64,000 nucleotides of DNA from assembly GCF_001458415.1 (NCBI RefSeq), contig NZ_CYSD01000043.1:1-64000 (forward strand), given 5' to 3'. Position 1 is the first letter of the stretch; every line of letters starts with the position of its first letter. Below the pieces are notes generated by a model. That model was not told the origin of the DNA. It worked only from the letters and a program-made list of their open reading frames with translations, and did not search any database. The translations under genes and the position numbers were made by a program. The stretch is from Tritonibacter multivorans (lineage in GTDB: Bacteria > Pseudomonadota > Alphaproteobacteria > Rhodobacterales > Rhodobacteraceae). Positions 50,458 through 59,801 of the stretch are shown piece after piece.

Positions 50458-51795
50458 ATGGCTCAGGCGATGAAGATTGCGATCGTGGACGACGAGCAGG
50501 ACATGCGCCAGTCCATCAGCCAATGGCTGGCACTGTCCGGCTATGACACCGAAACCTTTGGCAGCGCCGAAGACGCGCTGAAGGCGCTGGGGCCGGATTA
50601 CCCTGGCATTGTCATCTCGGATATTAAAATGCCGGGCATGGACGGGATGCAGTTCCTGAAAAAACTGATGGGCACCGACAGCGCCCTGCCGGTGATTATG
50701 ATCACCGGTCACGGCGATGTGCCCATGGCGGTCGAAGCCATGCGGGTCGGGGCGTTTGATTTCCTTGAAAAACCCTTCAACCCGGACCGCATGTCAGAAC
50801 TGGCCAAGCGCGCATCCAACGCGCGGCGTCTGACGCTGGACAATCGGGCGCTGCGCCGCGAGCTGTCCGATGGTAGCCAGCTGATGAAAAAACTCATCGG
50901 CTCTAGCCCGGCCATGGTGCGGCTGCGCGAAGAGATCCTCGATCTGGGGCAGGCCGATGGTCATGTGCTGATTGATGGCGAAACCGGCACCGGCAAGACC
51001 CTTGTGGCCCATGCGCTCCATGCGGTGGGCAGCCGGGCGGGCAAGAAGTTTGTGTTGGTGTCCTGTGCGGCGCTGGAAGAGGACGCGCTGGCCAAACGCC
51101 TGTTTGGTCCGATGCTGCCGGAAGACAGCCAGCTGCCTGCGGTCGAAGCCGCGCGAGGTGGTACTTTGGTTCTGGAAGATGTCGAAGCGCTGAGCGAGAG
51201 CCTGCAGGCCAAGCTGCTGAGTTTCATCAACGAACAGGGCATCCCCGGCGAGACGCGGATCATTGCGATTTCGAACCTTCAGGAGGCTGGCAAAACCTCT
51301 GAAGACGTGCTGCGGCCGGATCTGTTTTATCGTTTGGCTGCGCTGAAAATCACCGTGCCGCCGCTGCGCCAGCGGGGCGAGGATATTCTGACCCTGTTCA
51401 CCCGTCTGGCCGAGCAGTTTTCCGAGGAATACGGCTGTGATGCACCAGCGGTTGCCGCCCAGGAGGCCGCGCAACTGTTGCAGGCCCCTTGGCCGGGCAA
51501 TGTGCGCCAGCTGATCAATGTGGCAGAACGCGCGGTGCTGCAGTCGCGTCGGGGATCGGGCACCATTGCGTCGCTGCTGATGTCGGACCACGACGAGATG
51601 CAGCCGGTGATGACCACAGAAGGCAAGCCGCTGAAGGAATATGTGGAAGCGTTCGAGCGTATGCTGATCGACAATACAATGCGTCGGCACCGGGGCTCTA
51701 TTGCCAGTGTGATGGATGAACTCTGCCTTCCGCGCCGCACCCTGAACGAGAAAATGGCCAAATATGGCCTGCAGCGTTCGGACTATCTGGTCTGA
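50458..51795 (+). CDS. dctD: DctD-type response regulator lacking GAFTGA
   Basis: A 445-residue NtrC-family regulator: receiver (acidic pair Asp11/12, phosphorylation at Asp55 in VISDIKMPG), AAA+ domain (Walker A GETGTGKT at 174-181) and a C-terminal Fis-type HTH (LCLPRRTLNEKMAKYG). The loop after LFG that should hold GAFTGA is replaced by PMLPEDSQLPA, and the Walker B Asp-Glu pair is reversed (LVLEDVEA). GAFTGA is required to contact sigma-54, so the protein probably acts at another type of promoter, as reported for Rhodobacter capsulatus NtrC. Confidence 0.88.
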   Translation: MAQAMKIAIVDDEQDMRQSISQWLALSGYDTETFGSAEDALKALGPDYPGIVISDIKMPGMDGMQFLKKLMGTDSALPVIMITGHGDVPMAVEAMRVGAFDFLEKPFNPDRMSELAKRASNARRLTLDNRALRRELSDGSQLMKKLIGSSPAMVRLREEILDLGQADGHVLIDGETGTGKTLVAHALHAVGSRAGKKFVLVSCAALEEDALAKRLFGPMLPEDSQLPAVEAARGGTLVLEDVEALSESLQAKLLSFINEQGIPGETRIIAISNLQEAGKTSEDVLRPDLFYRLAALKITVPPLRQRGEDILTLFTRLAEQFSEEYGCDAPAVAAQEAAQLLQAPWPGNVRQLINVAERAVLQSRRGSGTIASLLMSDHDEMQPVMTTEGKPLKEYVEAFERMLIDNTMRRHRGSIASVMDELCLPRRTLNEKMAKYGLQRSDYLV

Positions 51796-51804
51796 TGACT
51801 TCCG

Positions 51805-51825
51805 AGGCGGCCAAATTGGCCGCCT
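51805..51825 (+). terminator. hairpin after dctD
   Basis: A perfect AGGCGGCCA/TGGCCGCCT stem with a three-base loop lies nine bases past the dctD stop. Only a weak pyrimidine run follows. Confidence 0.55.
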
Positions 51826-52354
51826 CCCTGTCAAAATTCCTGTAATTTACACAATTTATTAGGCTTTTTGCGTCTTGGGTGGGCGAAAGGTCGAAATAAA
51901 GGCATGGCTCACCGAATGACCATTGTCTTTACCTATCCACAGGCCTTATGTTCAAAAGACGGGCAGGCGAAACAGTCATGTCCGATGATGAGATTTACAG
52001 TTTCAGGATTTTGTCCGGCCTTCGCCGAGAAATCCGAAACGGTACAGTTCGCTGCTTTACCCAAGGCAGCAAGTGACACCTGTCCCGGCTAAAGCCGGGT
52101 AGGAAATAACGGGCAGGGTTCGGGACATCCCACCTGTCGGAGAAGAAACGCGATGATACGCGCGACAGACTTGAGCATGGCGGCAGTGAGCCCGGATATT
52201 TTATCCGGCAAGGCCCCGTGCACCGCGCGCTCTCCCATCGCCCTGACAAGACACCCCTTGAACCGTATGTTTGATGCCGGGCCGCCAGGCAGCAGCGCTG
52301 TCTCGCGCCCTGCGTCCCATACGCGTGCGCAAGGTTGGTGCATCCCAAGGACTA
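51826..52354 (+). other. long leader region of rne
   Basis: No gene is evident in 529 bases between dctD and rne. The part next to rne contains a perfect small hairpin CCGGATA-TTT-TATCCGG (52192-52208) and a GC-rich stretch. RNase E genes often carry long 5' leaders through which the enzyme controls its own mRNA, so this may be such a leader; that is inference. Confidence 0.5.
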
Positions 52355-55300
52355 ATGGCAAAAAAGATGCTTATCGATGCCACACACGCGGAAGAAACCC
52401 GCGTTGTAGTGGTAGATGGAAACAAAGTTGAGGAATTTGACTTTGAATCTGAAAACAAACGCCAGCTGGCTGGCAACATTTATCTGGCAAAAGTAACCCG
52501 GGTCGAACCGTCCCTTCAGGCTGCTTTTGTTGATTACGGCGGAAACCGTCACGGGTTTTTGGCGTTCTCTGAAATCCACCCGGACTACTATCAGATCCCG
52601 GTCGCGGATCGCGAAGCGCTGATGGAAGAAGAACGCGCTTATGCGGAAGCGATGCGCGCCCGTGACGACGAAGAAGACGAAAAGAAACCGCGCAAGTCTC
52701 GCTCGCGCGGTCGTGGTCGTTCGCGTGGTGACAGATCTGAAACCAAAGCGGCCCGCGTTGAAAACGACGATCTGGTGGAAACCAAAGAAGTCGAAATCCC
52801 GGCTGAGGACGGCGCGCAAATATCGAAGGCCGAAATCTCTGGTATGGAGACCATCGACCTGACCGAAGATCAGGCCGATGTGGAGGGTGATCTGGCTGAG
52901 GTTCCCGAAGGGTCCTCGCCCATGGAAACCGTGGCGGAAACCCCGGTTGAAGAACCCACCGATGCAGAAGCCACTGCTGCAAATGCCACCGCGGAAGAGA
53001 GCTCTGATGCCCCCGTCGAGGCAGAGACGGCTGAAGGCGAAGCTGACAGCACAGAGGTGATCGCCGAAGCAACGGCCCCCACCGAAGATGCGGTCGCCGC
53101 GTCTGACGAGGGTGCCGCGGAAGAGGCAAACGCAGACGCTGCTGACGCACCTGCGGCAGAGACAGCTGAAAACACATCGGAAGAGACGTCCGAAGATGTC
53201 TCTGAGGACGACGCCAAAGAAGCCTCTCCTGAAGAGGGTGACGAGGCTGACGACAAAGACGATGGTGACAAAGAAGCAGCAGACGCCGCATCCAAAGACG
53301 ACAGCATCGAATCCGTTGCGGATGAAGACGACAGCGAGGACATTCGCCCGGTGCGCAAACCGCGTCCGCGTCGGTACAAGATCCAAGAGGTTATCAAGGT
53401 CCGTCAGGTCCTTCTGGTTCAGGTTGTCAAAGAAGAGCGCGGCAACAAAGGCGCGGCTCTGACCACCTATCTGTCGCTGGCAGGTCGCTACTGCGTGCTG
53501 ATGCCCAACACCGCACGTGGCGGTGGCATCTCTCGCAAAATCACCAATGCTGTCGACCGTAAGAAACTGAAAGAAATCGCAACCGAGATGGACGTGCCGA
53601 CCGGCGCGGGCCTGATCGTGCGCACCGCCGGTGCCAAGCGCACCAAATCCGAGATCAAGCGCGACTATGAATACCTGCAGCGTATGTGGGAGCAAATCCG
53701 CGAACTGACGCTGAAATCCATTGCGCCCGCAAAGATCTACGAAGAAGGCGATCTGATCAAACGCTCGATCCGCGATCTTTACTCGCGCGAGATTGATGAG
53801 GTTCTGGTCGAAGGCGAGCGCGGCTACCGGAACGCCAAGGACTTCATGAAAATGATCATGCCGTCCCATGCCAAGAACGTTCAAAACTATCAGGACCAGC
53901 TGCCGCTTTTTGCGCGCTATCAGGTGGAAACCTACCTTGGCGGCATGTTCAATCCGACCGTGCAGCTGAAGTCTGGTGGCTACATCGTGATCGGCGTGAC
54001 CGAGGCGCTGGTGGCAATCGACGTGAACTCTGGTCGTGCAACCAAAGAGGGCTCGATCGAAGAAACCGCGCTGAAGACCAATCTGGAAGCCGCCGATGAG
54101 GTGGCCCGCCAGCTGCGTCTGCGCGACCTTGCTGGTCTGATTGTCATCGACTTCATCGACATGGACGAGCGTAAGAACAACGCCGCCGTCGAAAAGCGGA
54201 TGAAGGACAAGCTGAAGACCGACCGCGCCCGCATTCAGGTGGGCCGTATCTCGGGCTTTGGTCTGATGGAAATGTCCCGTCAGCGTCTGCGTCCCGGCAT
54301 GATCGAGGCCACAACCCAGCCGTGCCCGCATTGTCATGGCACCGGCTTGATCCGTTCAGACGACAGCATGGCGCTGTCTATCCTGCGCCAGATCGAGGAA
54401 GAGGGCACCCGCCGTCGTTCCCGTGAAGTGCTGGTGAAATGCCCGGTCGATATTGCCAACTATCTGATGAACCAGAAGCGCGAACACATCGCCCAGATCG
54501 AAGCGCGTTATGGCATGTCCGTGCGCATCGAAGGCGACCCGCATCTGGTCAGCCCGGACTTCACACTCGAGAAGTTCAAGACCGCGTCTCGCAAGGTTCA
54601 GGCGGCTCCGGCTGCTGTGGTCTCTGTTGATGCATCTCTGATGGATCAGGTGGACGCAGAAGAGCTCGAGGCGGAAGAGGTCCCCGAGGAAGAAATCCAG
54701 ACCGCTGAGGTTGTGGACACACCCGAAGGTGAGGAAGAGGGCGACAAGAAAAAACGCCGTCGTCGTCGCCGTCGTCGCCGCAAGAACGGCAATGGTGAAA
54801 ACGGCGAGTCCGGTGAAAACGGCGAGACCTCTGGCGAAGAGGCTGATGCTGCGACCGAGAGCTCCGAGGCGGAGACTGCCGCCGAGGATGAGGGCGAGGC
54901 GAAGCCAGTAGAAGGGGCCGAGGACGAAGCGCCGAAAAAGCGCAAACGCACCCGCACCCGCAGCCGGTCCCGCAAGAAAGCCCCCGAAGCAGAGGCAACC
55001 GAAGCACAGGCTGAAGACGCCGCAGCAGAGGGTGCGCAATCTGCCGACGCAGAAACCGAGCAACCTGTTGAGGCCGAAACGTCAGAGGCAGACACGCCTG
55101 ACACAGCTGAAACAACAGAAGCCGAAGCCACGGATACATCCGCGACAGAGGCCGATGCAGAGGCTGCGCCGGTTGAAGAGGTCGCTGAGGCAGAAGTGGT
55201 GGAAGACGCGGTTGCAGAAGTCGAACAGGTTGCTGAGGCTCCAGTAGAACCCGTTGCTGAGGCGACCGCCGAGGCTGTGGAAGCTCCGGCAGAAGAGGTC

Positions 55301-55450
55301 AAAGTCGAAGAACCGGCGTTGGTTTCTTCGGATGCTGCGCCTGAGGCCGTGGAAGAGATTGCTGAAGTGGCAGCCGAAGCTCCGGCAAAGCCGGACGTCG
55401 AAGAAGCGCCAAAGCCCAAGCGCCGCGGTTGGTGGTCAGCTGGCCGTTAA
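52355..55450 (+). CDS. rne: ribonuclease E
   Basis: A 1031-residue endoribonuclease. It begins MAKKMLIDATHAEETRVVVV. The S1 domain is split by a 250-residue acidic Ala/Glu/Asp-rich insertion (about 92-340), as is common in alphaproteobacterial RNase E. After it come KEERGNKGAALTTY and the catalytic Asp residues in AIDVNSG (about 555) and VIDFIDM (about 598); the Zn-link CPHC lies near 655. The C-terminus is an Arg-rich patch (about 805) and then a long Ala/Glu-rich disordered arm ending in RRGWWSAGR, probably for degradosome or RNA contacts. AAGGA precedes the ATG. Confidence 0.97.
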   Translation: MAKKMLIDATHAEETRVVVVDGNKVEEFDFESENKRQLAGNIYLAKVTRVEPSLQAAFVDYGGNRHGFLAFSEIHPDYYQIPVADREALMEEERAYAEAMRARDDEEDEKKPRKSRSRGRGRSRGDRSETKAARVENDDLVETKEVEIPAEDGAQISKAEISGMETIDLTEDQADVEGDLAEVPEGSSPMETVAETPVEEPTDAEATAANATAEESSDAPVEAETAEGEADSTEVIAEATAPTEDAVAASDEGAAEEANADAADAPAAETAENTSEETSEDVSEDDAKEASPEEGDEADDKDDGDKEAADAASKDDSIESVADEDDSEDIRPVRKPRPRRYKIQEVIKVRQVLLVQVVKEERGNKGAALTTYLSLAGRYCVLMPNTARGGGISRKITNAVDRKKLKEIATEMDVPTGAGLIVRTAGAKRTKSEIKRDYEYLQRMWEQIRELTLKSIAPAKIYEEGDLIKRSIRDLYSREIDEVLVEGERGYRNAKDFMKMIMPSHAKNVQNYQDQLPLFARYQVETYLGGMFNPTVQLKSGGYIVIGVTEALVAIDVNSGRATKEGSIEETALKTNLEAADEVARQLRLRDLAGLIVIDFIDMDERKNNAAVEKRMKDKLKTDRARIQVGRISGFGLMEMSRQRLRPGMIEATTQPCPHCHGTGLIRSDDSMALSILRQIEEEGTRRRSREVLVKCPVDIANYLMNQKREHIAQIEARYGMSVRIEGDPHLVSPDFTLEKFKTASRKVQAAPAAVVSVDASLMDQVDAEELEAEEVPEEEIQTAEVVDTPEGEEEGDKKKRRRRRRRRRKNGNGENGESGENGETSGEEADAATESSEAETAAEDEGEAKPVEGAEDEAPKKRKRTRTRSRSRKKAPEAEATEAQAEDAAAEGAQSADAETEQPVEAETSEADTPDTAETTEAEATDTSATEADAEAAPVEEVAEAEVVEDAVAEVEQVAEAPVEPVAEATAEAVEAPAEEVKVEEPALVSSDAAPEAVEEIAEVAAEAPAKPDVEEAPKPKRRGWWSAGR

Positions 55451-55469
55451 TCGACGGCCCAACCCAAAA

Positions 55470-55503
55470 GAAAAAAGGCGGGTCCCGAGGGCCCGCCTTT
55501 TTT
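55470..55503 (+). terminator. terminator after rne
   Basis: AAAAAAGGCGGG pairs with CCCGCCTTTTTT; strong and possibly bidirectional toward the convergent tusA-like gene. Confidence 0.9.
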
Positions 55504-55529
55504 AATGTCGCGTGCAAAGGCGAAACGCC

Positions 55530-55763
55530 TCAGCCGCCCTTGCGGATCAAGTAGCTTTGGTGGCCGCCTTCTTCGCTCAGGCCCAGAAACCCATGGCTGG
55601 CTTCATTGCAGAAATGCGGGATGTCGACGATGGCCGCCGGGTCATCCGCCAGCACCTTGAGCACAGCACCGTCCGGCAACGCCTTCAGGCGTTTGCGGGC
55701 CTTTAGGACGGGCAGGGGGCACAGCAGCCCCAAAGCGTCCAATGTTTCAGCAATATCTGTCAT
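55530..55763 (-). CDS. TusA-family sulfurtransferase
   Basis: A 77-residue protein with the CPxP motif (LLCPLPVLKARK, Cys15), the sulfur-carrying residue of TusA-type proteins. The second segment DDPAAIVDIPHFC is typical. It relays sulfur within the cell, for tRNA thiolation or other uses. It lies far from the sox cluster. ATG at 55763 gives the standard length; an upstream ATG at 55814 adds 17 atypical residues. Confidence 0.9.
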   Translation of the reverse strand: MTDIAETLDALGLLCPLPVLKARKRLKALPDGAVLKVLADDPAAIVDIPHFCNEASHGFLGLSEEGGHQSYLIRKGG

Positions 55764-55858
55764 AAGAAATGTGATAGGGCAGGATGTTACAGCCTGTCCA
55801 CAAGGATGTGACATCGCGTGCGGGTGACCTTTTGGCGCGGCTGGCTTAGGTAGGGATC

Positions 55859-56611
55859 ATGTTTGGAATCGAGATCATCGACGCAAGCCTTGTGCCTGCC
55901 ATGTTTGTCGCCCTTTTGGGTGGAATTATCAGCTTTCTTTCGCCTTGTGTGCTGCCCATTGTGCCGCCCTATCTGGCCTATATGAGCGGCGTCTCGATCG
56001 GTGAGATCCAGGGCACTTCGGCTGCGCGGCGCAAGGCCATTCTGGCAGCCAGTTTCTTTGTGCTGGGTCTGTCGACGGTGTTTCTGATCCTTGGCTTCAC
56101 CGCCTCGGCGTTTGGCGCGTTTGTGCTGCAGAATCAGGAATGGTTTGCGCGGATTTCTGGCGTTGTGGTGATTGTCTTTGGCCTTCATTTCCTGTCGGTG
56201 TTTCGCATTCCGCTGTTGGATCGCGAGGCGCGCATGGACACGGGCGACACAGGGGGCTCTGCGCTTGGTGCTTATGTTCTGGGTCTTGCCTTTGCCTTTG
56301 GCTGGACGCCCTGCATTGGCCCGCAGCTGGGCGCGATCCTGTCGCTGGCGGCGTCTGAGGCCTCTGTGGTGCGGGGGACGCTGTTGTTGGGGATCTATGC
56401 GCTGGGGCTGGGTGTGCCTTTCCTGCTGGCCGCTGTCTTCCTGACCCGCTCCATGGCCATTATGAACCGCCTGAAACGCCACATGAGCCTCATTGAGAAG
56501 ATCATGGGCGGGCTGCTGCTGGTGGTTGGGCTTGCGCTGGTCACGGGGCTGTTCACCACATTCTCTTTCTGGCTGTTGGAAACCTTCCCGGCGCTTGCGA
56601 CCTTCGGCTGA
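55859..56611 (+). CDS. ccdA: CcdA-type cytochrome c biogenesis protein
   Basis: A 250-residue six-helix membrane protein of the same family as SoxV, with the redox cysteines in LSPCVLPIVPP and FGWTPCIGPQ. It provides electrons for periplasmic disulfide reduction during heme attachment. It is distinct from SoxV (55-65 percent alike by eye in the motifs only), and likely serves general cytochrome c maturation. Confidence 0.9.
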   Translation: MFGIEIIDASLVPAMFVALLGGIISFLSPCVLPIVPPYLAYMSGVSIGEIQGTSAARRKAILAASFFVLGLSTVFLILGFTASAFGAFVLQNQEWFARISGVVVIVFGLHFLSVFRIPLLDREARMDTGDTGGSALGAYVLGLAFAFGWTPCIGPQLGAILSLAASEASVVRGTLLLGIYALGLGVPFLLAAVFLTRSMAIMNRLKRHMSLIEKIMGGLLLVVGLALVTGLFTTFSFWLLETFPALATFG

Positions 56612-56702
56612 TCTGGCGTTCACCATTGCGGGTCTTACTCTTGCCCAAAAGCCGCGCTAGGGTTTGGGCAAGATCAACCAGTCCCGGCAGTCACAGCACG
56701 GC

Positions 56703-57941
56703 ATGAACAACCAGACCCCCATACGACCGGTGCGCAGGCGCTGCGTCTTCTATATTCCCGGATACGATCCATTCCATCCGCGGCGCTACCGCGAGCTGTA
56801 CCGCAAGGAGGCAGCGGCTCAGGCCGCGCTCTTGGGGTACGAGATCGCCTTGCGACCGCGCGGTGGGCAGGGGGCCTATGGTTGGGATGTCAGCGCTGTG
56901 ACGGATGGGGCAGAGACCGAAACAGAGATCGAGGTGCTGGTCTGGCATGACATTGTCAAAAACAGCATGTCGACCTCGATCACTGCGACCTATGTGCAAT
57001 TGGTAAGCACGGCCTGGCGGTACATCGCATCTGGTGCGCTGGCCTGTTTGATGCGGCTGCGCAAAGGGCCTGTTATTGCCGCGCTTTACCCGGTGGTGTT
57101 TCTTCTGGGGCAATTGCTGATCGCGCTTGGGCTTGGCTGGGGCGTTGGCCGGGCTGCGGGCGCTGTGCTGAGTGCGGCGGGCCTGTCCACAGCGGCCCCC
57201 TTTGCAATGGGTCTGCTGCCTGTGGTGGCCTACGGTGTCCTGCGCTGGTTTCAGGCCCATGATCGCCGTGTGTTTGCCTATTATCTGATGCATGACTATG
57301 CGCATTCGGCGCAGCTGTCGGGGGCCTACCCGCCAGAGCTCGAGGCGCGCTTGGCAGAGTTTAAAACCCGGATCGCAGCAGCCCTTCGTGAAGACGTGGA
57401 TGAGGTTCTGGTCGTCGGCCATTCCTCGGGCGCTTATCTGGGGGTCACGGTTCTGGCGGATCTGATCCGCGACGGTGTGCCCGCCGGTGGCCCGGCGCTG
57501 TCCTATCTGTCGCTGGGGCAGGTGGTGCCGATGGTCTCGTTTCTGCCGCGGGCTGACCGTTTGCGCGGCGATCTGCAATTTCTGTCAGAAAGCGACGCGC
57601 TGACCTGGGTTGATGTAACCGCGCCGGGAGATGGCTGTTCTTTTGCGCTGTGCGATCCGGTCGCGGTGACAGGCGTCGCGCGGGCGGGGCAGAAATGGCC
57701 GATTGTGATTTCTGCAGCCTTCACCCAAACGCTGAGCCCTGAACGTTGGGCAGAGCTGCGCTGGCGGTTTTTCCGGCTGCATTTCCAATACTTGTGTTCG
57801 TTTGACCGACCCGGCGACTATGATTATTTCCAGATCACGGGCGGTCCGCTGACCTTGGGGGATCGGTTCAAAGACCGGGCGCATTCCCGATCGCGCAAGG
57901 TCGACGCGCTGTCGAAATATACCTCTGTGCGGGTACAATGA
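56703..57941 (+). CDS. alpha/beta-hydrolase-like protein with a membrane region
   Basis: A 412-residue protein beginning MNNQTPIRPVRRRCVFYIPGYDP, with a GHSSG nucleophile elbow near residue 240 (Ser as nucleophile) and two or three hydrophobic segments at about 110-180. It looks like a membrane-associated serine hydrolase or lipase-type protein; the family is not one I can name. It overlaps the P450 gene by four bases, so the two are made together and may act on the same substrate. Confidence 0.7.
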   Translation: MNNQTPIRPVRRRCVFYIPGYDPFHPRRYRELYRKEAAAQAALLGYEIALRPRGGQGAYGWDVSAVTDGAETETEIEVLVWHDIVKNSMSTSITATYVQLVSTAWRYIASGALACLMRLRKGPVIAALYPVVFLLGQLLIALGLGWGVGRAAGAVLSAAGLSTAAPFAMGLLPVVAYGVLRWFQAHDRRVFAYYLMHDYAHSAQLSGAYPPELEARLAEFKTRIAAALREDVDEVLVVGHSSGAYLGVTVLADLIRDGVPAGGPALSYLSLGQVVPMVSFLPRADRLRGDLQFLSESDALTWVDVTAPGDGCSFALCDPVAVTGVARAGQKWPIVISAAFTQTLSPERWAELRWRFFRLHFQYLCSFDRPGDYDYFQITGGPLTLGDRFKDRAHSRSRKVDALSKYTSVRVQ

Positions 57942-59290
57942 ACGACCTTCCCCCGAAACCCCCTGCGCGGCCGGATCGCGTGTCGCTCTGGCGCTATATG
58001 AAACTGTTTCGCCAGGACATTCTGTCCGCCCAGCCCGCGCGGCTTTATCGCGCCAAAATGGCCGAGTTCCGCACGCCGTTTTTTCGGTCTTACCTGCTCA
58101 ATCAACCTGATCTGGTGGACGAAGTCCTGAAAACGCGCCCTCGGGATTTCCCGAAATCAAACCGTATCGGCGAAGGGTTGAGACCCTTGCTTGGGAATTC
58201 AGTCTTTTTGACTAATGGCGCCACATGGGAACGTCAGAGACGGATCATTGACCCGGCCTTTGAGGGCGGGCGTCTGAAGGACAGTTTTAACGCGATGCTT
58301 CAATCTGCCGAAGCGGGCAGGGCGCGGCTGCGCGCCGATGGCGCACCGCTGGAGATCGAAGCCGTGACCTCGCATATTGCGGCGGATGTGGTCTTTCGCA
58401 CCCTGTTTTCAATCCCGATTGAACATGAGGTTGCGGCCGAAGTGTTCAGCCGGTTTCGCGCCTACCAAGAGGCGCAGCCAATCCTGAACCTGGCGGCTTT
58501 TCTGCCGCTACCGCGCTGGATGCCAAGGTTTTACCCCAAAGGCACCAAGGACAACGCCGCCCGCATTCGCAGGCTGATCACCGGCCTGACGACCGAAAGG
58601 ATGCAAGCCATACAGGCCGGAACTGCGCCGCAGGATCTGGCGACCAAGATCATGACCACCAAGGATCCCGAAACCGGCGAGGGCTTTAGCACCGAGGAAA
58701 TGGTCGATCAGGTTGCTATCTTTTTTCTGGCTGGGCACGAAACATCAGCCTCGGCGCTGGCGTGGACGCTTTATCTGCTGGCGCGGGATCCGGATTGGCA
58801 GGAGAAACTGGCCGCCGAGGCCGCTGAGGTTCCGGTGCCAACATTCAACGATCTGTCCAAGCTGCGCCTGACGCGGGATGTGTTCCGCGAGGCGCTGCGG
58901 CTTTATCCGCCGGTGCCAATGATGGTGCGCGAGGCGACACAAGGCGAACGCTTCCGCGACCGCGACATCCCCAAAGGGGCGCAAATGGTGCTGAGCCCTT
59001 GGCATCAGCAGCGCCACGAAACCTATTGGGATAACCCCGATGCCTTTGACCCCGGCCGCTGGCAGACAGAGGCCGGAAAGGCGAGCGCGCGCTGTGCCTA
59101 TATGCCGTTCTCGGCCGGACCTCGGGTCTGTACGGGGGCGGGGTTTGCCATGCTGGAAGGGGTGCTGATCCTCGCGACCCTTTTACGAGATTACCGGTTT
59201 GAAACCGTGCCGGGGAAAGAGCCCGAACCCGTGGCCCATCTGACGGTTCGGTCCCGCAACGGGATCTGGTTGCGGGTTAGCCCTCGCTAA
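57938..59290 (+). CDS. cytochrome P450
   Basis: A 450-residue P450. The I-helix motif is AGHETSA (about 267-273), the K-helix ExxR is EALR (Glu and Arg), and the heme Cys is in FSAGPRVCTGAG (near 398). No N-terminal membrane anchor is present. It is made from the same operon as the hydrolase-like gene; its reductase partner is not in the window. The substrate is unknown. Confidence 0.95.
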   Translation: MNDLPPKPPARPDRVSLWRYMKLFRQDILSAQPARLYRAKMAEFRTPFFRSYLLNQPDLVDEVLKTRPRDFPKSNRIGEGLRPLLGNSVFLTNGATWERQRRIIDPAFEGGRLKDSFNAMLQSAEAGRARLRADGAPLEIEAVTSHIAADVVFRTLFSIPIEHEVAAEVFSRFRAYQEAQPILNLAAFLPLPRWMPRFYPKGTKDNAARIRRLITGLTTERMQAIQAGTAPQDLATKIMTTKDPETGEGFSTEEMVDQVAIFFLAGHETSASALAWTLYLLARDPDWQEKLAAEAAEVPVPTFNDLSKLRLTRDVFREALRLYPPVPMMVREATQGERFRDRDIPKGAQMVLSPWHQQRHETYWDNPDAFDPGRWQTEAGKASARCAYMPFSAGPRVCTGAGFAMLEGVLILATLLRDYRFETVPGKEPEPVAHLTVRSRNGIWLRVSPR

Positions 59291-59510
59291 GGCGGTCGTT
59301 CAATTCGTGAAGGACAAACAGCCGAATGGCAGACGCAAGCCCGCAGTCCTCTCCGCGCATGGCGTCAATTTCAGCGGCTAAGTCGTTGATGGGCCGGTCC
59401 ATTTCGTCGGCGATCTGGCGGAAAGCGAGCCAGAAATCATCCTCCAAAGACACCGAGGTTCGGTGCCCCTTGAGGGTCAGCGAATGTTTCTGAGGGCGCT
59501 GAAACTCCAT
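59277..59510 (-). CDS. ribbon-helix-helix domain protein
   Basis: A 77-residue protein with an RHH_4-type fold: LTLKGHRTSVSLEDDFW forms the DNA-binding strand and the rest is helical. It probably represses genes as a dimer. It overlaps the DUF4169 gene by one base and the convergent P450 stop by 14 bases. Confidence 0.85.
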   Translation of the reverse strand: MEFQRPQKHSLTLKGHRTSVSLEDDFWLAFRQIADEMDRPINDLAAEIDAMRGEDCGLASAIRLFVLHELNDRLSEG

Positions 59511-59686
59511 CAGTCGTCGAGCTGATGCCCGTCGTGATCCCGGTGCAGTTTTTCGACCTTGGCCTTTTCAAGCTGCTTGTCTGATTTGCTGCGCCCAAAT
59601 TTCACCGTGTTCTGCTCTGCGTCGCGCTTTTTATCAGCGCGCGCCTTGGCTTTGCGGAATTTATTCAGGTTTACGATCTCTGCCAT
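59510..59686 (-). CDS. DUF4169 small basic protein
   Basis: A 58-residue protein MAEIVNLNKFRKAKARADKK followed by RDAEQNTVKFGRSK and ending HDGHQLDD. It is very charged, of the DUF4169 family, and precedes the RHH gene with a one-base overlap. The pair is common in Rhodobacteraceae. The function is unknown. Confidence 0.85.
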   Translation of the reverse strand: MAEIVNLNKFRKAKARADKKRDAEQNTVKFGRSKSDKQLEKAKVEKLHRDHDGHQLDD

Positions 59687-59751
59687 GGGTCAAACATAGC
59701 GGATGCTCGGGCGATTGCCACCCCCGCGCGTGGCAACGAAAAGTGGCAACG

Positions 59752-59780
59752 AAAAAACGCCCGGAGTTTCCTCCGGGCGT
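59752..59780 (-). terminator. terminator of fumC
   Basis: ACGCCCGGAG pairs with CTCCGGGCGT, and on the minus strand a run of six T residues follows. Confidence 0.85.
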
Positions 59781-59801
59781 CTTCCATCGGTGTGCACATG
59801 A

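Noticed and set aside
52352-54337. A 661-codon minus-strand frame across rne
   Set aside because: Antisense to the conserved N-terminal half of RNase E; its composition reflects the acidic repeat on the other strand.
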